Origin: Aurantiacibacter suaedae
GTDB taxonomy: Bacteria; Pseudomonadota; Alphaproteobacteria; Sphingomonadales; Sphingomonadaceae
Direction: 5' to 3'
NCBI RefSeq assembly: GCF_005434915.1
Contig: NZ_SKCG01000002.1
Location: 620,948-684,947 of the forward strand
DNA length: 64,000 nt
The notes under the pieces are model-generated. The model ran no database searches, was not told the DNA's origin, and was given only the letters and a program-made list of their open reading frames with translations. Each line of letters begins with the position of its first letter. Position 1 is the first letter of the stretch. The position numbers and the translations under genes are program-made. This document shows, piece after piece, positions 43,313 through 51,818 of the stretch.

Positions 43313-44779
43313 ATGGACTTTCTTCTCGCCTCGTCACTTGCCGCTATTGGCTCCCTGCTGGTCGATGGCTTTGCCCGTCCACGTGCGCCAAGCGCGCGGC
43401 GGTGGGCAGGCCTGTGGTTGATCGTGCTTTTGAGCATGGCGGCGTTCGGCCTGATGCTGGCCGTTAGCGGAGATTCGCTTTTGGCGGCACTGACCGTGCT
43501 GGCGTTGCAGGTGCTGCTGGTTGCCTCATCCAACGCCAAGCTGCGCATCCTGGGCGAACCGCTGCATTTTTCCGACTTGGCGTTGTTTTCGGCTGTGTTT
43601 CGGCACCCGCAATTCTATTTCTCTGCCCTGTCCGCCGCGCAAAAGGCGGGCGGACTGGCAGCGATAGCCGCACTTGTCGCGACCTTTGTCTGGCGCTTTA
43701 ATACGTCCCCCGCCACGCACCTCGTCGGCGCGGCAATAGGCGCTGTGGCCGTGCTGGCGATTGCGCTTTCCCTGCGTTTGCCAGTGTTCCGCGCGCTCGC
43801 TGTGAGGCCCGATGCAGACAGCGACGTTGCCCAGCTTGGCCTGGTGCCGACCTTGCTGCTGTATTGGCTGCGGTGGCGCCAAACGCCGAACGACCTGCCC
43901 CGCCCTGCGCAACCGCTTGCTGGTGAGGCTGCAGGCGACGTCGAAATCGTCATCGCGATCCAGTGCGAGAGTTTTGGCGATCCGGTCGAACTGTTTGGCG
44001 ACAGAAACCATGCGCTCCCCGGTCTGGAGCGCGCGCGTGGCAAGGCGGCGCAATGGGGTAACTTGCTGGTCAGCGGTTTCGGTGCCTACACCATGCGTAC
44101 CGAGTACGGCGTGCTGTTCGGGCGCGACGAGGAGGAGCTGGGTTTCTGCCGTTACGATCCCTTCCTCACCGCCGCGCGCGAGGCAGACATTGCGCTGCCG
44201 CACAGGTTTGGCACCAAGGCATGGCGCAGCCTGTTCGTCCATCCGCACGATATGCGCTTCTACAATCGCCACACGATCATGCCTGCGGCAGGTTTTGCTG
44301 GACTGGTGAGCGAAGAAGCGTTCGCCCCGGCGCTTCCGTCCGAAGGTCGCTATGTCAGCGACAAGGCCGTGGCCGAGAAGATTCTGCAACTAGCGCAAAC
44401 CGATGATGAACGCCGCTTCATCTATGCCGTCACCATCGAGAACCATGGCCCGTGGTCGGTCGATGGCGCTGTGGAAGGCGACAGCTTGTTAAATCAGTAT
44501 CTGCGGCGCGTTCAGGCCAGCGACGCGATGCTGAGCCAGTTGCTCGATGGGCTGGCGGCGCTTCGTCGCCCCGCGCTGCTGGCCTTCTTCGGCGACCACC
44601 GCCCCAGCATCCCCGGCCTCAGCGAGCCTGGAGGGCCACGCCATACGCCTTATGTGATCCTGAAATTCGACAGTGACGGGATGGTACAAACCGGCGCCAA
44701 CGTGCGCGAAGACATTACGCCGGCGCAATTGCATCGGGCTATTGTGCGGATGACCTTAGGTGAGACGGTTACGGTTTGA
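43313..44779 (+). CDS. LTA synthase-like sulfatase-fold membrane protein
   Basis: A 488-residue protein: four or five N-terminal membrane segments to about residue 190, then an alkaline-phosphatase/sulfatase-fold domain. Motifs of the LtaS/MdoB group are seen: IAIQCESFGD, the candidate nucleophile Thr region GAYTMRTEYGVLFG, the YAVTIENHGPW segment and FGDHRPS for late metal ligands. Relatives transfer phosphoglycerol or phosphoethanolamine to glycans. Start ATG 43313; GTG 43262 would add 17 residues. Its place between kpsS and kpsC suggests capsule or anchor modification. It overlaps the convergent SDR gene by 11 bp. Confidence 0.82.
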   Translation: MDFLLASSLAAIGSLLVDGFARPRAPSARRWAGLWLIVLLSMAAFGLMLAVSGDSLLAALTVLALQVLLVASSNAKLRILGEPLHFSDLALFSAVFRHPQFYFSALSAAQKAGGLAAIAALVATFVWRFNTSPATHLVGAAIGAVAVLAIALSLRLPVFRALAVRPDADSDVAQLGLVPTLLLYWLRWRQTPNDLPRPAQPLAGEAAGDVEIVIAIQCESFGDPVELFGDRNHALPGLERARGKAAQWGNLLVSGFGAYTMRTEYGVLFGRDEEELGFCRYDPFLTAAREADIALPHRFGTKAWRSLFVHPHDMRFYNRHTIMPAAGFAGLVSEEAFAPALPSEGRYVSDKAVAEKILQLAQTDDERRFIYAVTIENHGPWSVDGAVEGDSLLNQYLRRVQASDAMLSQLLDGLAALRRPALLAFFGDHRPSIPGLSEPGGPRHTPYVILKFDSDGMVQTGANVREDITPAQLHRAIVRMTLGETVTV

Positions 44780-45554
44780 TCGCTGCCAGCAGCCGGTCGC
44801 GCAAAGCGGTGGGAAGTGCCTTGTCGAGCAGCCTGAGCGCGGTGAAGGGCCATGGCGTGACATAGTGCCGTTTGCCGCGTTCTGCCGCCTGCGCAATCCT
44901 GCGGGCGGCGATGCGCACCGGTATGGCCATAGGTCGCTCCTCGGGGCCGCTAGCGATAAAACCGGGGGCGACCAGAACCACCGAAACACCGCGCGGCTTC
45001 ATCGCGATTCGCAGCGCGTCTGCAAAGCGCGCCAGCCCGGCCTTGGAGGCGGCATAGCTCGCCGCCGATGGTAGCGCGTGGTGACCTGCCGCTGACCCCA
45101 CGATCACGATCCGACCATGCCCGCGCCGCGCCATCCGCTCCGCCATGGCCGCTGCCATGGCAGCGGGGGCGGTGAAGTTGGTTTCCACGACGCGCGCGAT
45201 TTGCGCGGGCGGCTCAACCATCGCGCCCGGCGGGCAGACATCGCCGATCCCCGCCACGAGATATACGAGATCGAAGGGCGACTTGGCATCTTCCTCCGCC
45301 AGCGCGGCGATCGCAGCTTCACAGTCGGTCAGGTCGAGCCGCCTTTCGGTAGCCTCGGCTCCGGCCGCACGGACGGCTTCTGCCGTGCTTGCAAGCCGCT
45401 CCGGGTTGCGGCCCCACAGGCTGAGAGACGAGCCCGAGCGCGCATGGTGAAGCGCCAGCGCTCGGCCAAGTGCGCCTGATGCGCCCGTTATCAGAAGACG
45501 TTTGCCAAACTCGGGTGTGGTTGAGGAGTTACACGGGGGCAGCAAGTGGTCCAT
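44769..45554 (-). CDS. Short-chain dehydrogenase/reductase
   Basis: A 261-residue classical SDR: TGASGALGRALALHHAR (cofactor loop near residues 24-31), VAGIGD in place of the usual NNAG, the Ser region IVIVGSAAGHHALPSAAS and the catalytic YAASK. Relatives act on fatty acyl groups, sugars or polyols. It is embedded in the capsule locus and is divergent from the hydroxylase-like gene (73 bp gap). Substrate unknown. Confidence 0.82.
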   Translation of the reverse strand: MDHLLPPCNSSTTPEFGKRLLITGASGALGRALALHHARSGSSLSLWGRNPERLASTAEAVRAAGAEATERRLDLTDCEAAIAALAEEDAKSPFDLVYLVAGIGDVCPPGAMVEPPAQIARVVETNFTAPAAMAAAMAERMARRGHGRIVIVGSAAGHHALPSAASYAASKAGLARFADALRIAMKPRGVSVVLVAPGFIASGPEERPMAIPVRIAARRIAQAAERGKRHYVTPWPFTALRLLDKALPTALRDRLLAAIKP

Positions 45555-45627
45555 CTGTTAACCAAGATAAAGGGTTTTCGGCGCAAGTTCCTTGACAGTC
45601 CCTAACCTTTTCTGTCCAGAAGAGACA

Positions 45628-46290
45628 ATGATGCCGACGCCTGACGACAATTCCAACCGGCTCGTTCTCTTTGAAAACCAAGCGCTTGAAAAGCTGACGG
45701 TTATCTCGGTTCGGTGGTTCGCCCTTGTTTGGTCCCTGCTCCTGCCGCTTATTGCGCTGGCCGGATGGGGAGCTGTGTCTGTGTTCGAAGGGCTGGCGCT
45801 GGTGGGCGCCGGCTTGCTGCTCTGGACGCTGTTCGAATATTTTGCTCACCGCTACCTGTTCCACTGGGAGACTTCCTGGCGGTTTGCCCGGGATTTGGTT
45901 TTCGTGATTCACGGCAACCACCACGAGCAGCCACGCGACGTGCTGCGCAATCTCATGCCGCCGATCATCAGCGTGCCGGTAGGGCTGGCGATATGGGCGT
46001 TGCTGTATGCGCTGGCGGGCCATGCCGGAACCTGGATGTTGCTGGGTTTCATGACCGGCTACGTCCTTTACGACATTACCCATTATGCCTGCCATCAATG
46101 GCCGATGCGCAGCGGCTTGGGCCGAATGCTGAAGCGCCACCACATGCGGCACCACTTCAATGACGAGGGTGGTAACTTCGCCATCACCGCCCTGTTCTGG
46201 GACCGCGTTTTCGGTACGCGCGTAGACCGTGTGCGCCGCCCCAAGATCGCCAAGGGCGATCATGTAAGTGCGCTGGAAGCGGGCGACTAA
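45628..46290 (+). CDS. Fatty-acid hydroxylase / sterol desaturase superfamily membrane protein
   Basis: A 220-residue membrane protein with four hydrophobic segments and the complete diiron histidine boxes HRYLFH, HGNHHEQ, HYACHQ and HHMRHHF. These sit in the pattern of the fatty acid hydroxylase superfamily, which hydroxylates or desaturates membrane lipids with O2. Start ATG 45628 (MMPTPDD). It ends 1 bp from the convergent glycosyltransferase gene. In a capsule locus it may modify the lipid anchor; a carotenoid or sphingolipid role is equally possible. Confidence 0.82.
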   Translation: MMPTPDDNSNRLVLFENQALEKLTVISVRWFALVWSLLLPLIALAGWGAVSVFEGLALVGAGLLLWTLFEYFAHRYLFHWETSWRFARDLVFVIHGNHHEQPRDVLRNLMPPIISVPVGLAIWALLYALAGHAGTWMLLGFMTGYVLYDITHYACHQWPMRSGLGRMLKRHHMRHHFNDEGGNFAITALFWDRVFGTRVDRVRRPKIAKGDHVSALEAGD

Positions 46291-46291
46291 A

Positions 46292-47491
46292 CTAAGTTTG
46301 GCGAGCGCACTTCTCTATGACCTGCACGGCAACCTGCATATGTTCTGGCCAGTCGGGCGCCCGCCAATCCGAGATTCGTGCTAGCTGTGCTTGGTGCATG
46401 GGGCCGCGCCGCGCGTGATCGAGCACAGCAGCCTGCCAACCTGGACCATCGAGCGGATCGAGATAGTCGGCGACATCACCTCCAACCTCGCGATGGGCTG
46501 CAATGTCACTTGCTATGACTGGCGTGCCAACTGATAGAGCCTCGGCAATGGGTAGGCCAAAACCTTCGGTAAAGGACGGCATCACCACGGCGCTAGCCCC
46601 GCGCAGCCATCCGGCAAGATCGCTATCGCCGCAGGTGTTTACCTCCTCCACAAAAGGCCTTAGCCCCGGGCAGCGATCAAGGAGGTCGATGATCTGTTCG
46701 TTTTCCCAACCTCGTCGGCCAATTACTACGAGGCGTGGAATCTCGGCAGTGGGCAGTTGCTCGGCTATGCTTCGCCATAGGTGAAGCAACAGCATATGGT
46801 TCTTGCGCGGCTCAATGGTGCCGAGGCACAGCAGATAAGGTTTAGCATCTTCGTAACGGCGCGCAGGCACATCGGCAACGGGGCGCGAGCCCAGCAAGGC
46901 AACCTTGATCGGCGGAGGCACTAACCCGCGACCTTCGATCCACCGTGTCAGTGACGCACCGGTCGCGGATGAAATGGCGATTACCGTGTCTGCGAGTTCG
47001 GCTACGCTCGCCATACGTCGCTCGTGTAAAACAGCGCCCCCGGGGCGGGCATACTCGGGAAACTCGATCGGAATAAGGTCGTACACCATGCACACAAAGC
47101 GGGCCTGTTCGCGAGCCAACTTTCGACGGACCTTGTTGGGGTGATGCAAATGGTGCGGAGAGGCTTGGACCAGCACGTCAGCCGATCCGATCCCTTCCTG
47201 ACGAGGCATCAATCGCGTTATCCATGGGGCGGCGTCAGCGAGCGAACGCTTTCCAGTATCACGCCCGGTGTTTGTCCAGCGCCGGTCCAACTCGTCGAGG
47301 TAGGCAAGCGCCGTCTGGCGCTTAATCCGGCCATAGATGCCGGAGGGATGCACCGCGCAGAACTCCAGATTATCGCCATAGGCTTCGAGAAGGCCTCGGG
47401 CATAGGCCATCTCCACCCGGTCCACACCCGAGGGTGTAAAATGGCGAACGCGCGAGATCAGGCGCGAGATATCGAGCAAAACATTGGTCAT
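46292..47491 (-). CDS. GT-B glycosyltransferase (group 1), capsule-associated
   Basis: A 399-residue GT4-like glycosyltransferase. The N-terminus LLDISRLISR...PSGVDRVEMAYARGL defines a subfamily shared with the two enzymes at the right edge of the window. The donor-binding half shows GTIEPRKNH and SFTEGFGLPIAEALSVGTPVIASD, with the E-x7-E motif. It is cytoplasmic or membrane-associated. It overlaps kpsC by 4 bp (last gene of the kpsF-kdsB-phosphatase-kpsC run), so it probably adds a sugar to or near the Kdo linker. Confidence 0.88.
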   Translation of the reverse strand: MTNVLLDISRLISRVRHFTPSGVDRVEMAYARGLLEAYGDNLEFCAVHPSGIYGRIKRQTALAYLDELDRRWTNTGRDTGKRSLADAAPWITRLMPRQEGIGSADVLVQASPHHLHHPNKVRRKLAREQARFVCMVYDLIPIEFPEYARPGGAVLHERRMASVAELADTVIAISSATGASLTRWIEGRGLVPPPIKVALLGSRPVADVPARRYEDAKPYLLCLGTIEPRKNHMLLLHLWRSIAEQLPTAEIPRLVVIGRRGWENEQIIDLLDRCPGLRPFVEEVNTCGDSDLAGWLRGASAVVMPSFTEGFGLPIAEALSVGTPVIASDIAAHREVGGDVADYLDPLDGPGWQAAVLDHARRGPMHQAQLARISDWRAPDWPEHMQVAVQVIEKCARQT

Positions 47492-49134
47492 GGGCGCGAG
47501 GCCTTAGACCTGTACGACAGGAAACGCGAGACGATCCGACCTTGCAGCCGCCGTATCGGTTCGACCCAGCCCTGGCGGTTTGGCATAGTACCTTCGGCCA
47601 TGCGCCTGATCAGTACTTCTGGCGGGCAGGGCAGCCCGGTTACAGGGTCGAGATAGCGCGGGTACAGCAGGAGTACGCCGGCTACCAGTTCGTCGAGCGT
47701 GAGCTGACGTGCGCGCCGGTCGGGCACCGTGCCAAGGTCGCGGGTCAGCCCCCAGCCGGCGAAGAAGGGCGTGCCGTGGCAGGTCACTTCGCGCCCCCGC
47801 AACAGCGCCTCGAAGCCCGAAAGCGATGTGAGCACATGCAGCGCATCGACCTGATCGAGCAGGTCGGCCATGCTTCCCTCGCGCACGATGCGGTCGGCAT
47901 AGTGCAGCGCGTCCGCGTCGGCGACCATGCCGTTGCGGTGACCGGCGTCGACATCGGGATGCGGCCGCCACCAGATTTCGGCCTCGGGCTCCAGCGCGCG
48001 GGTGCTCTTGAGCAGTTCGAGGTTCGAGGTCATCCCGCCGCCGCCTGCCAAGACCGACATATCGTCTTCGACCTGACCGGGCACGAGCACCACCCGCCGC
48101 GCCCGCTTCGGGCTTTCGCTCGGCTTGATGCGCGCGGCATGGCCGCGCGCATATTTGCTGATGCCTGCGACAACGATGCTTTCGCGGAGCAGGCGGGCGC
48201 GTTCGAGAAGCGCCGGAGTAAACTCAGTGGTGGCAAGGATCGTTTCGAGATCGCTCGGCGCGGCGGGATCGAAATGGATGCCCTGCCGGTCTACCACCAC
48301 CGAGGCGGGCGGCACCAGATTGCTGCCAAGCCCGGCGGAGCGGACGAAGCCGTCTTCCACCCGCACGAGGTCCACGCCCAGCTTCTGCGCGCGCGCGATC
48401 AGGCTTGGCGAAATTCGCGAAGGCCAGACTGCCACAGCGCCGCCGTGGCGCCGCGCATGAGCGAGAGCGGCCCGGCCGCTATAGGTGATGCGCAGGGACT
48501 TGCTCGGAACCCAGAGGAACCGGCGTATCTCCGCGCGTTTCCACCAGCTCATGCCGCAAGCGGCAACGATGGTTTTCCCCTTCGTGCCGCGATTGCCGTC
48601 GATTACGCGGCGCCACTCTGCCAGCAGCGCAATGGCCTCGCTTGGGGTGAGCCAGCCATCGGAAAAGGGATCGGGCATGGGCTGGGCAAGCGCCGCTTGC
48701 GCCTTGGCTTTCAGCGCCTCCTCATCATCGGACGGCGTACCGAAGGCGCCGGGCGAAAGAATATTGACCGCAATGCCCAGGATAGCAGCGATGGCGATCC
48801 ATTCGTCGTCGCCGTGCGCCACGAGCTGTTTGGCTTGCGACAAGGCCGACCAGGGATCGCCCTCGTGCGAACAGTCGAGAACGTCAGTCGACCCATAGGT
48901 CGCTTGCAGGCCCAGGAGGTCTGCCTTGCTACGAGGACGGAGCACGGTTTCTGTCAGCCGTTCGGGAGCGCACGGCGCTGCCCAGAAGGTCCCGCCTACT
49001 CGTGCGGCACGCAAGGTTTCGAGAAGGTCGTTGCTCTCACTAACGCCAAGGTCGGGTGCAGGGCTTGTGGGCTCGCACGCGGCTTTGGTCCATGGGAACG
49101 GCGGAGCGCGCAAAAGTGAGGGAGGTGCGCTCAA
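47488..49134 (-). CDS. kpsC: Capsule beta-Kdo transferase, KpsC-like, short N-terminal module
   Basis: A 548-residue protein of the KpsC family, which extends the poly-Kdo linker. The C-terminal module is complete (VRVEDGFVRSAGLGSNLVPPASVVVD, EIWWRPHPDVD, LTSLSGFEALLRGREVTCHGTPFFAGWGLTRD). The N-terminal module is only about 230 residues and lacks an EDGF-type motif; the E. coli protein (675 aa) has two full modules. The start is probably TTG 49134, which overlaps the phosphatase stop as TTGA and gives the plausible beginning MSAPPSLLRAPPFP. No ATG or GTG fits nearby. It overlaps the next glycosyltransferase gene by 4 bp. Confidence 0.87.
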   Translation of the reverse strand: MSAPPSLLRAPPFPWTKAACEPTSPAPDLGVSESNDLLETLRAARVGGTFWAAPCAPERLTETVLRPRSKADLLGLQATYGSTDVLDCSHEGDPWSALSQAKQLVAHGDDEWIAIAAILGIAVNILSPGAFGTPSDDEEALKAKAQAALAQPMPDPFSDGWLTPSEAIALLAEWRRVIDGNRGTKGKTIVAACGMSWWKRAEIRRFLWVPSKSLRITYSGRAALAHARRHGGAVAVWPSRISPSLIARAQKLGVDLVRVEDGFVRSAGLGSNLVPPASVVVDRQGIHFDPAAPSDLETILATTEFTPALLERARLLRESIVVAGISKYARGHAARIKPSESPKRARRVVLVPGQVEDDMSVLAGGGGMTSNLELLKSTRALEPEAEIWWRPHPDVDAGHRNGMVADADALHYADRIVREGSMADLLDQVDALHVLTSLSGFEALLRGREVTCHGTPFFAGWGLTRDLGTVPDRRARQLTLDELVAGVLLLYPRYLDPVTGLPCPPEVLIRRMAEGTMPNRQGWVEPIRRLQGRIVSRFLSYRSKASRP

Positions 49135-49742
49135 GGCCGCTCGCCCCAGGCTTCGAGAACCAATCCTTGCTGCTCCATGCGCGAGACTATCCCGAACCCG
49201 CCGGTCGGCAGCTTGAGCGATGGCAGCGCCTTCGCGGCTTCGCGCAGGCTCGGATCGGCCAGCAAAGCGAAGCGGGCCGCGCCATTGCTGGTTACAAGCA
49301 ACGTCGGAGCGTCGCCCGCAGGCTGGGCGGCAAACAGATTGTGCCATGCGGCAATGCGGGCTTCGGGCTCCACGTGCCATTCCGAAGGAGCTTTTGCATC
49401 GCGCTCCCACGCATCAAGCGCCTGCTGTCCGATCCGGGCGATAACCTCGTCATCGGGCAGATTCTCATCGGGGCCGTGATCGACCTCGCGCAGGAAATCG
49501 GCTGGCTCAACCTGCGGCGCACAGGGCATCTGCGCCAAAATTTCCTCGGCGGTCTGCCGGGTGCGCAGCAAGGGCGACACGAGCACACGCCCGAATAGCC
49601 AATCGCGCTCTGCGAAACAGGCGCCAAGCGCGCGCGCCTGATCCTTGCCCTTCGCCGTCAGCGGCAGGTCGGTGCGGGCGCCGATCCGTCGCGGTTGTTC
49701 GTCGGCTTCGAAGGTGTTGCCATGGCGGACAATGATGAACAT
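49131..49742 (-). CDS. Histidine-phosphatase-family protein in capsule operon
   Basis: A 203-residue member of the phosphoglycerate-mutase-like superfamily. The RHG motif with nucleophile His7 (IIVRHGNTFEADEQ), the LPLTAKGKDQARALG helix and SPLLRTRQTAEEIL are standard. The second catalytic His, normally in a SHG motif, is replaced by Asn153 in LLVTSNGAARFALL, so activity may be altered. It lies between kdsB (48 bp) and kpsC (TTGA overlap). Its place suggests a phosphatase in Kdo supply, since no KdsC is seen; it could also be a regulator. Confidence 0.85.
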   Translation of the reverse strand: MFIIVRHGNTFEADEQPRRIGARTDLPLTAKGKDQARALGACFAERDWLFGRVLVSPLLRTRQTAEEILAQMPCAPQVEPADFLREVDHGPDENLPDDEVIARIGQQALDAWERDAKAPSEWHVEPEARIAAWHNLFAAQPAGDAPTLLVTSNGAARFALLADPSLREAAKALPSLKLPTGGFGIVSRMEQQGLVLEAWGERP

Positions 49743-49790
49743 CGGCTCGGCTTTACGGCCCAGAGTTTCGCGCGGCAATGGCCAGGCTTG

Positions 49791-50600
49791 CTATGCGGGA
49801 AATGGATCGCCGAGGCGCGCAATGGCTTGCTCGGCCAGCGCAAGATCCTCGGGTGTGTCTATGCCTGACAGAGCATGCTCGGGGGTGGGCACCGGTACGG
49901 TGGCGATGGTCCAGTCGCTTTCCATGAAGCGCAGCTGCTCAAGGCTTTCCAGTGTTTCATAGGTGCCTTTGGGCGCGTTTACGAACCACTCAAGCGCCCC
50001 CATCGTATAGGCATAGAGCCCGAGGTGTTGCCACACGGGCGACAAGGGCTGTTTGCGCAGCGCCTGCTCATCGCGCAGCGCGGGCAGGATGGTCTTCGAA
50101 AACCACAGCGCCTTGCCTTCGCCGCCGCGCAGGCAGGTCGTGCCGCTGAAGGGGGCGGTGCGCTTGTGTTCGCGCAGGCGATCGAGCCGATCCCAGTCGA
50201 GCTGGTAAACCGGCGTTGCGACCTGCGCCATTCCCTCGCGCAGACGCACCAGCAGGCCGGCCACGATCTCGCCCGCGATAAAGGGCGCATCGCCTTGCAG
50301 GCAGATCACCCGCTCAGGCTTGTGCTCTTGCTGGCAGGCGGCGGCATGAGCTCTGGCGCTGCCCGAATCGAGCGATGCGTCGGTCATCGCGACCTTGGCA
50401 CCCAAAGTTCGGGCATGGTTGGCGATGCGCTCGTCGTCGGTGGCTACGACCAGGTCGCAGTTGCCCGCGAGTTGCGCTGCATGGTTGCCGTTGGCGAGAA
50501 CCCGCTCAAGCATGGTGCGCCCGGCGATCTGGTGAAGCGGTTTACCGGGAAGCCGGGTCGACGCATAGCGGGCGGGTATAACGATGAGATCGGGGGCCAT
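49791..50600 (-). CDS. kdsB: 3-deoxy-manno-octulosonate cytidylyltransferase (CMP-Kdo synthetase)
   Basis: A 269-residue CMP-Kdo synthetase (KdsB/KpsU). It begins LIVIPARYASTRLPGKPLHQIAG, the CTP-binding P-loop-like segment, and has VATDDERI, CLQGDAPFI and HLGLYAYTMGALEWF. It activates Kdo for KpsS and KpsC. It follows kpsF by 15 bp and precedes the histidine phosphatase, in the Kdo-supply half of the capsule locus. Confidence 0.95.
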   Translation of the reverse strand: MAPDLIVIPARYASTRLPGKPLHQIAGRTMLERVLANGNHAAQLAGNCDLVVATDDERIANHARTLGAKVAMTDASLDSGSARAHAAACQQEHKPERVICLQGDAPFIAGEIVAGLLVRLREGMAQVATPVYQLDWDRLDRLREHKRTAPFSGTTCLRGGEGKALWFSKTILPALRDEQALRKQPLSPVWQHLGLYAYTMGALEWFVNAPKGTYETLESLEQLRFMESDWTIATVPVPTPEHALSGIDTPEDLALAEQAIARLGDPFPA

Positions 50601-50615
50601 CGGGGCCAGGTTGCG

Positions 50616-51602
50616 CTACTGCGTGCCCAGCCGCACAACATCGTGCATATGGACAATGCCGAGCAGCTTGTTGCCTTCGGTCACAAACAGCACCGAAACG
50701 GCATTGTCGTTCATTAACGCCAGCGCTTCGGTGGCCAGCATGGTCGGTTCTGCCGCGACGGGCCTTGGCGACATGTGCTGGTCAATCGGATCGTCGAGGT
50801 CGGACATCGTGATAGCGCGCCGCAGATCGCCATCGGTGAAGGCCCCGACAAGCTTGTTGTCGCGATCGACCACGGCGGTGCAGCCATAACGCTTGCGGCT
50901 CATCTCGATGGTCGCCTCGCGCAAGGTCGCATGAACCGGCACACAAGGCAGGGCCAGGCCGGTGCCCATGATCTCTTCCAGCGTCGCCAGCTGTGCACCC
51001 AGGCGGCCACCAGGGTGGAACAGCCGAAAATTGCTCGGAGAAAATCCGCGCGTTTCGATCAGAGCCACGGCGAGCGCATCGCCAAGCGCCATCTGCACGG
51101 TGGTAGAAGTGGTGGGGGCCAGTTCGTTCGGGCAGGCCTCGCGAACCTGCGGGAGGCACAGGCAGATATCGGCGGCATCGCCCGCCATCGCATCCCGATT
51201 GGAGGTGGCGACTACGAGCGGAACTCTATTGAGGCCGCAAAAGGTGACAATGTCGCTCAGTTCCGGCGTTTTGCCAGACCAGGTTATGGCGAAAACGACA
51301 TCGTCGGACGAGATGGCACCGAGATCGCCATGGCTGGCCTCGCCCGGATGAAGATAGAAGGCGGCGGTACCAGTCGAGCTGAAGGTGGCGGCAATCTTGC
51401 GCGCAATGTGGCCGCTCTTGCCCATACCGGTGACGATTACGCGGCCCTTGTTCGCGGCAAACAGCTTGACGGTCTTGACGAAGTTGTCGCCCAGATCGGA
51501 ACCCGTCAGGGCAGCTTTCAACTCGTGAAGGCCACCGATCTCAACATCCAGAGTTTTGAGCGCGGCTCTGATTTCCTGCGGACGGGAGAGTTCGGTATGC
51601 AT
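50616..51602 (-). CDS. kpsF: Arabinose-5-phosphate isomerase
   Basis: A 328-residue KpsF/KdsD: SIS sugar-isomerase domain (about 40-180, with VTGMGKSGHIARKIAATFSSTGT and HPGEASHGDLG) and two CBS domains (about 205-325). It converts ribulose-5-phosphate to arabinose-5-phosphate, the precursor of Kdo. The CBS pair may bind an adenine nucleotide regulator. Start ATG 51602; GTG codons at 51614-51617 could add five residues. It is first of the minus run and is divergent from kdsA. Confidence 0.93.
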   Translation of the reverse strand: MHTELSRPQEIRAALKTLDVEIGGLHELKAALTGSDLGDNFVKTVKLFAANKGRVIVTGMGKSGHIARKIAATFSSTGTAAFYLHPGEASHGDLGAISSDDVVFAITWSGKTPELSDIVTFCGLNRVPLVVATSNRDAMAGDAADICLCLPQVREACPNELAPTTSTTVQMALGDALAVALIETRGFSPSNFRLFHPGGRLGAQLATLEEIMGTGLALPCVPVHATLREATIEMSRKRYGCTAVVDRDNKLVGAFTDGDLRRAITMSDLDDPIDQHMSPRPVAAEPTMLATEALALMNDNAVSVLFVTEGNKLLGIVHMHDVVRLGTQ

Positions 51603-51818
51603 AAGTTTATTCACCACACAGCTTATGTATTACCCCTGCATAAGGGGATGCGCCGATCTCCCCAGCATCAGCACATCTGCTCTTGATCGGGCGTGATGGG
51701 GCAGTATGTCAAGCCCACTGTGCATATGCGAAGGCACTTTGTTTCTGATTGCGCGATGGCCAACAACCATTTGCAAACTGTATAAAACTCACAACTTTTT
51801 GGGATTGGCTCTTATTTT

